From Lentisphaerota bacterium (lineage in GTDB: Bacteria > Verrucomicrobiota > Lentisphaeria > Victivallales > Victivallaceae), in the NCBI GenBank assembly GCA_024225035.1, contig JAAEMX010000177.1, positions 1-64,000 of the forward strand: a DNA stretch of 64,000 nucleotides, read 5' to 3'. The position numbers and the translations under genes were made by a program. Under the pieces are notes generated by a model. It had not been told where the DNA came from, ran no database searches, and worked only from the letters and a program-made list of their open reading frames with translations. Of the stretch, positions 25,443-36,626 are shown piece after piece (position 1 is the first letter of the stretch; every line of letters begins with the position of its first letter).

Positions 25443-27983
25443 TTACAAGCGATATTTTTCCTTAATATTGCTGATGAATTTATCAAAATCCTCACCAGTA
25501 TTCAGATTCATTGATTTCAGGATGCGGTAAACTCTTATAGCCTCTTTCGCCGCTTCCGGAGTATTATATTTCAAGTAAATTGTTATTGCCGCATATGCCG
25601 CACGCACCACCCACACCGGCTTTGACTTCATTCCTTTCCTTTTGTCAACATCATAACTGTAAAGCAGCTCATTATACATATCCAAAGCTTTTTCCTCCTG
25701 ACTGAGGAGCTCGTAACAGCGCCCGAGCTTGTACATGGTTTGATTGCGTACAGCAGTCGAGTCCTTACGGGTCTTAAGAAGCTTTTCGTAAATGGCAGCA
25801 GCTTCTACTAACAGTTTTTTATCAAATGAACGGCTATATTGCGTAAAGTTACAGTCAGCTACTCTGCCTAAACTGGCAATCTCAAAGTCAGAGTTCGGCC
25901 GCATTTTAGCAGCACGTCTGTAATAATCAGCTGCTTTGGCATAGTCTCCATCGCTTGAAACTACGTCTCCAGCAAGGAAATAGGCATCAGCCGTAACACC
26001 GCTGCCGGAATATTTATCAAAAATACGTTTTAGAAACTTCATTGCAACGTCATAGTTTTTCTTACGGTAATTGACTAAAGCCGTATCATAAAAAATCTGC
26101 GCCATCACTGAAGACTTCTGGGCATATTTAATCTGCATTTTCTGCAAAAGCTCGGACGCTTTCAGGTATTCTCCTGAATTCCGTCGGTAATCAACCACCC
26201 AAAGTTGTGCAGCAGGCGTGTAATCTGACTCTGGATAGTCTTTGACCATACGAGCTACGATTTTGTTCATCTTTGTATAATCTCTATCAAGGTAATTTGC
26301 ATAAACGCATTTATACAAAGCATTAGCTGCCATATTATCCTTAGGAAAAGTATCGGCAAAACGCAGGAATATTTTACTGGCCTTTTTATATTCAGAACGC
26401 TCAAAAGCTATTTTCCCTGCTTCAAACAGCGCTCTTGGGGCATATTCACTCAATGGATGCCTTTCGACAAACTCCAGATAGTGCTTGAGAGCTCTTTCGC
26501 TCTCTCCAGTTTTTTCAACGGAATAAGCATGATAAAATTCCGCACGGGCAGCAAGTTCAGGCGAAGCTTTGCTTTTTCGCAGTTTATCGGCTTCTTTTAA
26601 AGCTGCTTTATACTCTTTCAGAGCCAAAAGTGAATGCATATACCAGTAGGAAGCACTAAGTTTCCACTTGGTGTTGCTGTCAATAACTTTCTTGAAAGCC
26701 TCTACAGCTTTCTTATAATCTTTTTGACGATAATAAAGTTTTCCCATCAAGTACCAGCCTTCCATACGCCCTTCTTCACTCCGGGCAAGCTGGCATATCA
26801 TAAACAACATTTTACCGGCTTTTAAAGCAGAACCGGTAGCTTCAAATACCTTTGCAGCCTCCCGAGCAGCAGTTATTCTCTGTTCGGGGCTCAGTGCATC
26901 ACGGTGGACCAGGGCAACATAAACCCCCAGAGCATCTCGATACATCTTCTGCTTTGTCATAAGCCTGGCACACTCGAACTGCATATCGACAGTCTTGGGA
27001 TCAGCAAAGTAAAATTCTATGTATTTCAAAGCCGCTTTGATCGCAGCATCAGGCATATCCGCTTTTACATAAGAGTTGATCAGTAAGCGCAATGAATTTT
27101 TGCCATCCAGTTTGGTTGGGGCAAAAGAAAACGCATCCCGCAAAAATTCAGTTGCTGCCGCAGGCTGTTTGTTTTTAAGGTAATGATCAGCTGCATATTT
27201 CGCTATTTTAAAAACAAGAGCATTGGGTCCTTCCGGCACTTTTTCAATTACTTTGCGATAAGATTTATGTAGTTCGCTAAACTTCTTTTCCTTAGCCATT
27301 TGCATAAGAGAAAGGAGTTGAATATCATAAAATTCAGGATTTTTTGAATAGACATAGGCACGAGGAAACAACTCACGACTTTTACGGAGCTGATTGTCCA
27401 TAATCAAGCAATATAACCGCTGCCTAAACCCGACAAACTCCCAATTGGTTCCTTTGCCGGTACGCTCAAGTAAGGAGTAGATTTCAACCGCACCATTCCA
27501 GTTTTCCTGCTGGATCAGGTTGAAACCAAGAGCGGACAACAATTGAAAATAGAGTTGTCCGCTAAAAACTTTCTTACTCAGAGTAGATCGCAAAACAGCT
27601 TCGGCCTGTTTATAATCCCGTTTCAGGGTGAGGATATCAGCCTTATAAAGGGCTTTGCGAACGGAGTCTACCCCAGGAAATTTATGGTCAAATTCATCAA
27701 GCTCAACTTCGGCAGTTTTTACATCAGAAACTCTGATGCATGCAGCTATCAAGCGTATGTATGAATCACGAAGCGCATCATTATTATTAAGGGCCTCTGC
27801 CTTGTAACGCTGGTAAAACTTTACCGCTTGAGCGTAATCATTTTTCTTGAAAGCATCATCGCCCAAATCGCGACTTCGATACTTGGAAGCGACCGCGCTA
27901 TTCGCAAATAAAAATACTACTGCAATGATAAGGAACCCGAAACACCGGGCCCTCACCGAAATAGTTGAGCTAATATTCCTCAT
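25443..27983 (-). CDS. Large periplasmic TPR-repeat protein
   Basis: An 846-residue protein with a signal peptide (CFGFLIIAVVFLFANSAVAS), followed almost entirely by tetratricopeptide-type repeats. Examples are DLGDDAFKKNDYAQAVKFYQRY, GKLYYRQKDYKKAVEAFKKVID and YFLAGDVVSSDGDYAKAADYYRRAAKM. I count roughly 15-18 repeat units by their A-x-x-x-Y/F pattern. Such proteins act as scaffolds in the periplasm. In this operon (TPR, exbB, exbD, TonB-like, zinc ribbon) it may play a YbgF/CpoB- or gliding-type coupling role. The arrangement of a large TPR protein directly before ExbB/ExbD recurs in PVC and related genomes as far as I recall. No catalytic motif is seen. Confidence 0.8.
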   Translation of the reverse strand: MRNISSTISVRARCFGFLIIAVVFLFANSAVASKYRSRDLGDDAFKKNDYAQAVKFYQRYKAEALNNNDALRDSYIRLIAACIRVSDVKTAEVELDEFDHKFPGVDSVRKALYKADILTLKRDYKQAEAVLRSTLSKKVFSGQLYFQLLSALGFNLIQQENWNGAVEIYSLLERTGKGTNWEFVGFRQRLYCLIMDNQLRKSRELFPRAYVYSKNPEFYDIQLLSLMQMAKEKKFSELHKSYRKVIEKVPEGPNALVFKIAKYAADHYLKNKQPAAATEFLRDAFSFAPTKLDGKNSLRLLINSYVKADMPDAAIKAALKYIEFYFADPKTVDMQFECARLMTKQKMYRDALGVYVALVHRDALSPEQRITAAREAAKVFEATGSALKAGKMLFMICQLARSEEGRMEGWYLMGKLYYRQKDYKKAVEAFKKVIDSNTKWKLSASYWYMHSLLALKEYKAALKEADKLRKSKASPELAARAEFYHAYSVEKTGESERALKHYLEFVERHPLSEYAPRALFEAGKIAFERSEYKKASKIFLRFADTFPKDNMAANALYKCVYANYLDRDYTKMNKIVARMVKDYPESDYTPAAQLWVVDYRRNSGEYLKASELLQKMQIKYAQKSSVMAQIFYDTALVNYRKKNYDVAMKFLKRIFDKYSGSGVTADAYFLAGDVVSSDGDYAKAADYYRRAAKMRPNSDFEIASLGRVADCNFTQYSRSFDKKLLVEAAAIYEKLLKTRKDSTAVRNQTMYKLGRCYELLSQEEKALDMYNELLYSYDVDKRKGMKSKPVWVVRAAYAAITIYLKYNTPEAAKEAIRVYRILKSMNLNTGEDFDKFISNIKEKYRL

Positions 27984-28020
27984 AATATAAAGCTGGTGAC
28001 TCAGCTAAACCTGATAACAA

Positions 28021-29079
28021 TCAGGAATCAGCCTTCTCATCAGCTGCCTCCTCTGTGGCTTTATCATCCTCAGGATCGAGTTTTGCTTTGATCTCTTTAA
28101 GCAGCTTTTTCTGAATGTCTTTACTTTCACTAATGAGTGCTTTGGTTGCTTCACGTCCCTGTGCGAGCTGCTCGGAACCGAATGAGAACCATGAGCCGCG
28201 CTTTTGAATAATACCGAAATCAGTCGCTACATCAAGAATTGAACCGGAACGAGATATACCTTCGGCATAATTGATGTCGAATTCAGCAATCCTGAACGGT
28301 GGCGCAAGTTTATTTTTGATAACTTTGACACGAGTACGATTTCCAGTCACATCGCCGCCGGAAGTTTTGATAACTCCGGTTTTGCGGATGTCCATACGGA
28401 TTGAAGCATAAAATTTAAGGGCGTTACCACCGGTAGTGGTTTCCGGGTTACCGAACATAACGCCGATTTTTTCACGAATCTGGTTTGTAAAGATAATACA
28501 AGTGCGCCCACGGCTGGCAGCACCAGTAAGTTTACGTAGAGCCTGTGACATCAATCTTGCCTGAAGTCCCATATGAGAATCACCCATTTGCCCCTCGATT
28601 TCAGCTCGTGGAACCAAGGCCGCTACAGAGTCAATTACCAGAACGTCAACTGAATTGCTGCGAACCAGTGTATCAACAATATTCAGAGCATCTTCACCAC
28701 AGTCCGGCTGTGAAATAAGCAGTTGGTCAGTATCCACACCAATCTTTCTGGCATAACTGGGATCAACAGCATGCTCTGCGTCAATAATAGCACAAGTGCC
28801 GCCGGCACGCTGGGCATTAGCAATAACATGCAGGCACAGAGTTGTTTTACCGGAAGACTCAGGGCCGAAAACTTCAATAATTCTGCCGCGTGGCAAACCG
28901 CCAACCCCCAGAGCAATATCCAGTGAAAGTGCACCAGTACTAATAGTTGGAACATCAGCATAACCGCTGGTTGACGCTCCAAGACGCATAATTGAGCCCT
29001 TACCGAATTCTTTTTCGATCTGGCTAATTGCTATTTCAAGATTCTTATTTTTATCAACACTTTTTACTTTTTCAGCCAT
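28021..29079 (-). CDS. recA: Recombinase RecA
   Basis: A 352-residue RecA with Walker A GPESSGKT (72-79), the catalytic glutamate region IDAEHAVDP, Walker [15 protein letters not shown], loop L1 ([25 protein letters not shown]) and loop L2 ([29 protein letters not shown]). It has a short acidic C-terminus ([18 protein letters not shown]) typical of bacterial RecA. It drives strand exchange and SOS induction. The RBS GAGGAG precedes the ATG. It lies 39 bases after gyrB, so both are probably on one transcript, and it is followed after about 37 bases by the TPR gene. I see no LexA box in the short upstream gap. Confidence 0.98.
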   Translation of the reverse strand: MAEKVKSVDKNKNLEIAISQIEKEFGKGSIMRLGASTSGYADVPTISTGALSLDIALGVGGLPRGRIIEVFGPESSGKTTLCLHVIANAQRAGGTCAIIDAEHAVDPSYARKIGVDTDQLLISQPDCGEDALNIVDTLVRSNSVDVLVIDSVAALVPRAEIEGQMGDSHMGLQARLMSQALRKLTGAASRGRTCIIFTNQIREKIGVMFGNPETTTGGNALKFYASIRMDIRKTGVIKTSGGDVTGNRTRVKVIKNKLAPPFRIAEFDINYAEGISRSGSILDVATDFGIIQKRGSWFSFGSEQLAQGREATKALISESKDIQKKLLKEIKAKLDPEDDKATEEAADEKADS

Positions 29080-29118
29080 TTTAAATGACTCCTCATTGAA
29101 TTGTTTATATCCAGTCTC

Positions 29119-31662
<2,544 letters not shown>

Positions 31663-31809
31663 TTATGCATACATTATTATTAACTTTTAAGGTATATCAC
31701 TAATTACATTTTTCAAGTTGACTGCTGTCTTTTATATAGGATGCAATAAACACAAGCTGAATAGTGATTATGAAGCAGATGAAACTAAATTACACGACAT
31801 CATATCATA

Positions 31810-31876
31810 TTACAAAAATGTAACACAAGATGAGCATATTACATATTTGTAATGCCATATTATTACATTTCTGTGC
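31810..31876 (+). promoter_or_regulatory. Three TTACA-N4-TGTAA palindromes upstream of glnN
   Basis: Dyads TTACA-AAAA-TGTAA (31810-31823), TTACA-TATT-TGTAA (31839-31852) and a weaker TTACA-TTTC-TGTGC (31863-31876) lie in a row, centres 29 and 24 bases apart. They sit about 95-160 bases upstream of the start point expected from the sigma-54-like promoter, where an enhancer-binding activator would bind. Influence on divergent gyrB is also possible. Confidence 0.5.
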
Positions 31877-31943
31877 TTATAGCAAAAATAATACTATTCA
31901 CAAACAACTAAGCACAAGGAATTTAACCAGCATAATTAAAAGT

Positions 31944-31959
31944 TGGCATTGTATTTGCT
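31944..31959 (+). promoter_or_regulatory. Sigma-54-type (-24/-12) promoter of glnN
   Basis: TGGCA-TTGTAT-TTGCT has the invariant GG (31945-31946) and GC (31957-31958) separated by 10 bases, as required for RpoN promoters. It lies about 65 bases upstream of the glnN start codon, with no other gene between. Nitrogen control of a glutamine synthetase fits. Confidence 0.6.
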
Positions 31960-32022
31960 ACAAAAGAGGGCATATTTCACTAAAATCTCATAACTTTACT
32001 AAAATTAAGGAAAAAGGTTATC

Positions 32023-34167
32023 ATGAGCAGCTTCACTAGAAAGCAGGCCATTGCAGCAATTGCTGAAGATTGCATCGAAGACCGTCTTGAAATCACCGAA
32101 AACGCTATCACAGACGTTTACGGAAAAGATGTATTCACCCTGAAGGTAATGAAAGAATTCCTTCCTAAAGACGTCTTCAAAAAACTCGTTCAGACAGTCA
32201 AAGAAGGCAAAGAAATTGATCCGGGCATCGCGGATGATGTCGCGAATGCTATGAAACAATGGGCTATCAGCAAGCGCGCCAGCCATTATACTCACTGGTT
32301 CCAGCCTTTGACAGGTTCTACTGCAGAAAAGCACGACTCCTTCGTCGAAGCAGACGGCGACGGCAATGTCATTCTTAATTTTTCCGGAAAAAACCTGATC
32401 GTCGGTGAACCTGACGCCTCAAGTTTTCCATCAGGCGGACTGCGCTCAACTTTTGAAGCTCGTGGTTACACCGCATGGGATCCAACCAGCCCTGCGTTTA
32501 TCAAACGCGGCAAAAACGGTTCAACTCTCTGCATTCCGACTGCTTTCTGCTCTTACACCGGCGAAGCTCTGGACAAAAAGACTCCATTGCTGCGCTCCAT
32601 CCAAGCTGTAAATACTCAGGTTGAACGCCTGCTGAAATGCTTTGGTGAAGAAGATGCAGGACGCCCGGAAGTAACACTTGGCGCGGAACAGGAATATTTC
32701 CTGATCGACAAACGCATTTACATGTGCCGTCCTGACCTTATCCAGACCGGACGTACACTCTTTGGCGCCGCCCCATCTAAACACCAGCAGCTTGATGACC
32801 ATTATTTTGGCGCTATCAAACCTCGCGTGCTGGCATTCATGACTGAAGTTGACCAGGAACTATGGAAACTTGCCATTCCGGCAAAAACTCGCCATAACGA
32901 GGTAGCTCCGGCTCAGTTTGAAATTGCTCCGATGTTTGAAGAGCTCAACCTGGCTGTTGACCACAACATGATTATGATGGAAATACTCCGTCAAGTTGCT
33001 GACCGCCATGGTTTTGTTTGCCTCTTGCACGAAAAACCCTTTGCCGGCGTTAACGGCTCCGGTAAACATAATAACTGGTCAATCGGCACCAGCACAATGA
33101 ACCTACTGAAGCCTGGTAAGAACCCGCACCGCAATGCTTTGTTCCTGACCACGCTTTGTGCAATTATCAAAGCAGTTCACGTTCATGGCGACCTGCTGCG
33201 TGTTTCAACAGCTGCCGCCGGCAATGACCATCGCCTTGGCGCTAACGAAGCACCTCCGGCAATCATCTCCATCTTCCTTGGAGAACAGCTCACAGACGTA
33301 ATCGAGCAGATTGAATGCGGCGAAGCCAAGAGCTCCAAGAAAAGTGATGCGATGAAGATCGGTGTTGACGCCCTGCCGCCACTACCGCGCGATACCACCG
33401 ACCGTAACCGTACTAGTCCGTTTGCTTTCACTGGTAATAAATTTGAATTCCGCGCACCTGGTTCAAGCCAGTCATGTGCCGGATGTAATATTATTATCAA
33501 TACAATTGTTGCTGAAACTCTTGACGAAATCTGCACAGAACTGGAAAAAACTACTCCTGAAACCTTTCAGGAAACACTCCAGAAAGTGCTTCAGAAGATT
33601 ATTAAAGAGCATAAAAATATTATTTTCAATGGCGACAACTACAGTCATGACTGGGTAGTGGAAGCTGAAAGACGCGGACTTCCAAACCTGAAAAACACTC
33701 CGACTGCACTGCGCGCCTTTACTGATGAAAAGAATATCAAGCTTTTCAAGAAATATGGCGTTTTCTGCGAAACAGAAGTTCAGTCACGCTACGAAGTGTT
33801 CATGGAAGAATATATCACCAAGATCAACATCGAAGGTGAACTGGCTCTGAACATCGCCCGCACAATGATTATGCCTGCGGCTCTCAAACAGCAGCGTCAT
33901 ATGGCTGAAAGCCTCCTGCACCTGCGTGAGCTCGGCATTTTTGCCGGAACAGCAGAACAGGAAAGCCTGGTCTCAAGAATCGGTGAACTGGTTGGAAATC
34001 TTGTCGCTGAATGTGATAAGCTCGAAAAAGCCAACGAAAGCGGCGAACCAGAAAAAATTATTGAAGCAATGAGCAAACTTCGCATGACCTGTGATTATCT
34101 CGAAAACATCGTCAGTGATGAGTGCTGGCCATTGCCGAAATACAGCGAAATGCTGTTCATCTACTAA
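32023..34167 (+). CDS. glnN: Glutamine synthetase type III
   Basis: A 714-residue GSIII. This is the large dodecameric form found in Bacteroidetes, cyanobacteria and PVC bacteria; it makes glutamine from glutamate, ammonia and ATP. Seen are the GSIII-type N-terminal domain (MKEFLPKDVFKKLVQTVKEG), the metal-site strand LGAEQEYFLID, NEVAPAQFEIAPMFEELN, the ATP-binding HEKPFAGVNGSGKHNNWS, and NKFEFRAPGSSQS. The C-terminal helical region ends CDYLENIVSDECWPLPKYSEML. The ATG follows AAGGAAAAAGG. It is monocistronic, with a sigma-54-type promoter, three upstream palindromes and a strong terminator. The type I glnA sequence and its adenylylation site are absent. Confidence 0.97.
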   Translation: MSSFTRKQAIAAIAEDCIEDRLEITENAITDVYGKDVFTLKVMKEFLPKDVFKKLVQTVKEGKEIDPGIADDVANAMKQWAISKRASHYTHWFQPLTGSTAEKHDSFVEADGDGNVILNFSGKNLIVGEPDASSFPSGGLRSTFEARGYTAWDPTSPAFIKRGKNGSTLCIPTAFCSYTGEALDKKTPLLRSIQAVNTQVERLLKCFGEEDAGRPEVTLGAEQEYFLIDKRIYMCRPDLIQTGRTLFGAAPSKHQQLDDHYFGAIKPRVLAFMTEVDQELWKLAIPAKTRHNEVAPAQFEIAPMFEELNLAVDHNMIMMEILRQVADRHGFVCLLHEKPFAGVNGSGKHNNWSIGTSTMNLLKPGKNPHRNALFLTTLCAIIKAVHVHGDLLRVSTAAAGNDHRLGANEAPPAIISIFLGEQLTDVIEQIECGEAKSSKKSDAMKIGVDALPPLPRDTTDRNRTSPFAFTGNKFEFRAPGSSQSCAGCNIIINTIVAETLDEICTELEKTTPETFQETLQKVLQKIIKEHKNIIFNGDNYSHDWVVEAERRGLPNLKNTPTALRAFTDEKNIKLFKKYGVFCETEVQSRYEVFMEEYITKINIEGELALNIARTMIMPAALKQQRHMAESLLHLRELGIFAGTAEQESLVSRIGELVGNLVAECDKLEKANESGEPEKIIEAMSKLRMTCDYLENIVSDECWPLPKYSEMLFIY

Positions 34168-34184
34168 ACAGCTGTTACTTATCC

Positions 34185-34213
34185 AAAGGGAGGCTTTACC
34201 GCCTCCCTTTTTT
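34185..34213 (+). terminator. glnN terminator
   Basis: AAAGGGAGGC-TTTACC-GCCTCCCTTT forms a perfect 10-bp stem followed by TTT. It lies 18 bases after the glnN stop codon. Confidence 0.9.
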
Positions 34214-34462
34214 ATTCCATAAACATTCCAGCTTCTGGTATTCATATTAATAAAGATAATATTTGATTTCATTTTCATCTTAAATCATCAACCTTGAAAA
34301 CAAAACTTCCGATCATATATTACCCTGAATTAACTCATTAAATTCTTTTCGACACATAAATTCTACTCATAAATCATGAGGACTGCTGAAAGACATCATA
34401 ATCTATATATCATACTCTACCGCAACTTAAGTAAAAAAGTAAACTTTAAAAATGGTGAGAAA

Positions 34463-35239
34463 ATGAGACTGAAAGACAAAATAATCCTTATTACTGGCGC
34501 CAGCAAAGGTATTGGTGCCGGAATAGCTTTGGAAGCAGCAAGGGAAGGCGCAAAAGTCGTGATAAACTATCATTCAGGCTTTGAAGATGCCAAGAAGATT
34601 CAGTCCAAAATAAAAGAAACAGGGAAAGATGCCATTATTGTAAAAGCAGATGTCAGTAAAAAAAATGAAGTGGACGGTCTTATAGAAAAAACTCTTGACT
34701 ATTTTGGAAGAATAGATATACTCGTCAACAATTCCGGGGTGGCTCTGTGGAAGCCATTTCTTGAGACAGACGAATCCAACTGGGATTCAACTATAAACGT
34801 GAACCTAAAAGGAGTTTTTTTATGCTCACAAGCTGTTGCCCGTCATATGATAGAAAAAGGTATTTCGGGAAGTATTGTTAATATTGGCTCTACTGCGGCC
34901 CACGCTTCTATGGATTGCTTAGTTCCCTACTGTGCATCAAAAGGTGGAGTTATACTTCTTACTAAATCAATAGCTAATGCTCTCGCTAAAAACAACATTA
35001 GAGTTAACTGCCTTTCTCCGGGAACAACCGATGTAAAAAGAAACAGAGAAACCGATAAGAGCTATCCCGATAACTGGGAGCCCTACATTCCATTGCAACG
35101 TCCCGGAAAAATTGAGGAAATAGCCAAGGCCGTAATTTTCCTTGCGTCGGACGATGCAAGCTATATTACAGGACAAAACCTGTTTGCGGATGGAGGAGCA
35201 ACGTCTTATGTACCAATGCCGGGCGCTGATTTTGCATAG
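34463..35239 (+). CDS. Short-chain dehydrogenase/reductase (classical SDR)
   Basis: I chose the ATG at 34463 (GGTGAG upstream); an in-frame extension to 34376 lacks SDR features. The 258-residue protein has the NAD(P)-binding TGASKGIGAG, the D of the cofactor pocket (VKADVSK), the NNSG motif (here NNSGVALW), the catalytic serine in NIGSTAAH, YCASK with the catalytic Tyr and Lys, and the LSPGTTDV loop. It ends with SYITGQNLFADGG, the usual C-terminus of glucose dehydrogenase/FabG-like SDRs. The substrate is probably a sugar or ketone; FabG is unlikely without a fatty acid operon nearby. No operon partner. Confidence 0.85.
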   Translation: MRLKDKIILITGASKGIGAGIALEAAREGAKVVINYHSGFEDAKKIQSKIKETGKDAIIVKADVSKKNEVDGLIEKTLDYFGRIDILVNNSGVALWKPFLETDESNWDSTINVNLKGVFLCSQAVARHMIEKGISGSIVNIGSTAAHASMDCLVPYCASKGGVILLTKSIANALAKNNIRVNCLSPGTTDVKRNRETDKSYPDNWEPYIPLQRPGKIEEIAKAVIFLASDDASYITGQNLFADGGATSYVPMPGADFA

Positions 35240-35388
35240 CTCACTCACACATTTGGACTTCAAAAGCTATAGGCATTAATAGTACTATGCCGCTTGTTAG
35301 AAATCACTTTTGGCTTAGACGCTATCCAGCGCAGAATGTTGATCGTCAGAGCCAAACCATGTGATTGCTTTGGATATTATTAACTTGC

Positions 35389-35838
35389 TTATTTCTTTTT
35401 AGAAATATAGATAACCAGTTTATAAGATGTGATATCTTTTAGTTTTTCTTCTGGAATTTGAGCCATTGCTGAACCCAACATAAAGTTTTTGGCTCCGACC
35501 TCAACATCACTGCAGGATTGTGAAACAGCTGCAATTAAATTATTATCCTTATCAAAGAAAGCAGCATTGTAAGAAATATGGAAAGGCTTTCCTGAAAGAT
35601 TAGCTATTGACGGGTTTGCGAAAATGTGGAACTTCCCAAAAAAGTCATTCCCTCGAAACCCACACTTGACTGTAGCATCTTTATTTTTGAGTTCCAAACT
35701 GAAAATTTTTGCTTTATCAAAAGTCCCGGCCTTTTGTATTTTGCATTTCCCTGATTTTGAAATTGTACTAGGCAAAGCGAAAGAACTTATACTTCCAACA
35801 ATCAACAACAGCACTACAAAAGTTAATTTCCTCATCAA
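35389..35838 (-). CDS. Small secreted protein of unknown function
   Basis: A 149-residue protein with a typical signal peptide (MRKLTFVVLLLIVGSISSFA; cleavage near residue 21). The mature part is beta-rich with the pattern LELKNKDATVKCGFRGNDFFGKFHIFANPSIANLSGKPFHISYNAAFFDKDNN (seen at about residues 49-100). This looks like an immunoglobulin-like sandwich used in secreted PVC proteins. Three cysteines (32, 59 and 108) could form disulfides. It begins with two Met codons, 35838 and 35835. Monocistronic. I recognise no characterised family. Confidence 0.65.
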   Translation of the reverse strand: MMRKLTFVVLLLIVGSISSFALPSTISKSGKCKIQKAGTFDKAKIFSLELKNKDATVKCGFRGNDFFGKFHIFANPSIANLSGKPFHISYNAAFFDKDNNLIAAVSQSCSDVEVGAKNFMLGSAMAQIPEEKLKDITSYKLVIYISKKK

Positions 35839-35993
35839 ACTCTCCTGTTAGAATGGATATAACTACTGCGAAAGAAACAACCAAACCAACATAATTTGTT
35901 ATATCACTAAATTCAAATTGCCGTCACCAAACAGCGCTCACCCAATTTCTGTGAAAGCGCCCGGAGAAAATTGTCAGTCATTTCAAATTAATC

Positions 35994-36506
35994 TTATTCA
36001 GCAACAGGGATCAGGACGATTGTGCGCAAATCTTTCTGTTTAACCTCCCTGGGATCATTCAGGTAGATTTCCATTGATTCGTTTTTACACTTCACATTAT
36101 TGGAGTCGGCCCAGTCAAGCATTTCACAATATGTTTTGGACACCTTCATATAGCTGCCTTCGTGAGTCGTCTGAATAAACTTTCCGGCTGGAGTAGCGGC
36201 AACTTCAAACTCTCCAAACTCCTGTAATTCAGCGTCAACTGGAACTCCAGCAGTAAGATTCCACTTGCGAAACATCTCTTTTATGAACATCAGAATTTTA
36301 TTTTCATTGCGAAGACCTTGCCAGTTCAATCCATGATATCGCACAAAAGGAGCATCAGCAGGCTTAAGCCTTACTTTTTCAAGTTCAGTGAATATTGCTT
36401 TGTACGTGCCGCCAATAAACTTTGGCAGCTTGAACATTGAAATTTCTGCCTTTTTCTGAACTGCTGGAATAGAATCTCTCTCTACAATCTCGATTTGCCT
36501 TGCCAT
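35994..36506 (-). CDS. GyrI-like small-molecule-binding domain protein
   Basis: I chose the ATG at 36506 (MARQIEIVERDSIPAVQKK); the frame continues upstream to 36611 through a hydrophobic stretch, and another Met is at 36518. The 170-residue protein resembles the GyrI-like / AraC effector-binding domain (SRPBCC-like SHS2 fold). It has an opening I-V-E-R strand, the centre AELQEFGEFEVAATPAGKFIQTTHEGSYMKVSKTYCEMLDW, and a DPREVKQKDLRTIVLIPV ending. Such stand-alone domains bind hydrophobic drugs or lipids or interact with gyrase. It follows the Gfo/Idh gene after a terminator, so it probably has its own promoter. Confidence 0.75.
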   Translation of the reverse strand: MARQIEIVERDSIPAVQKKAEISMFKLPKFIGGTYKAIFTELEKVRLKPADAPFVRYHGLNWQGLRNENKILMFIKEMFRKWNLTAGVPVDAELQEFGEFEVAATPAGKFIQTTHEGSYMKVSKTYCEMLDWADSNNVKCKNESMEIYLNDPREVKQKDLRTIVLIPVAE

Positions 36507-36577
36507 TAAACCACCCATTATTTTTGCATTAACACATACCAATATAGTGCTTATAGAGAATTTTAACAACAGAAGCA

Positions 36578-36609
36578 TAAAATAAAAAAGCCCCAGCAAA
36601 AACCGGGGC
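36578..36609 (-). terminator. Terminator after the Gfo/Idh gene
   Basis: On the minus strand, GCCCCGGTTTTTGCTGGGGC folds into a hairpin followed by TTTTTTATTTT (hairpin at 36590-36609, U-run at 36579-36589). Confidence 0.85.
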
Positions 36610-36626
36610 AACGGGGCATTATTTCT

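Noticed and set aside
25443-27983. Tandem DNA repeats in the TPR gene
   Set aside because: The protein repeats are degenerate and the DNA shows no exact repeats, so it is an ordinary TPR gene.
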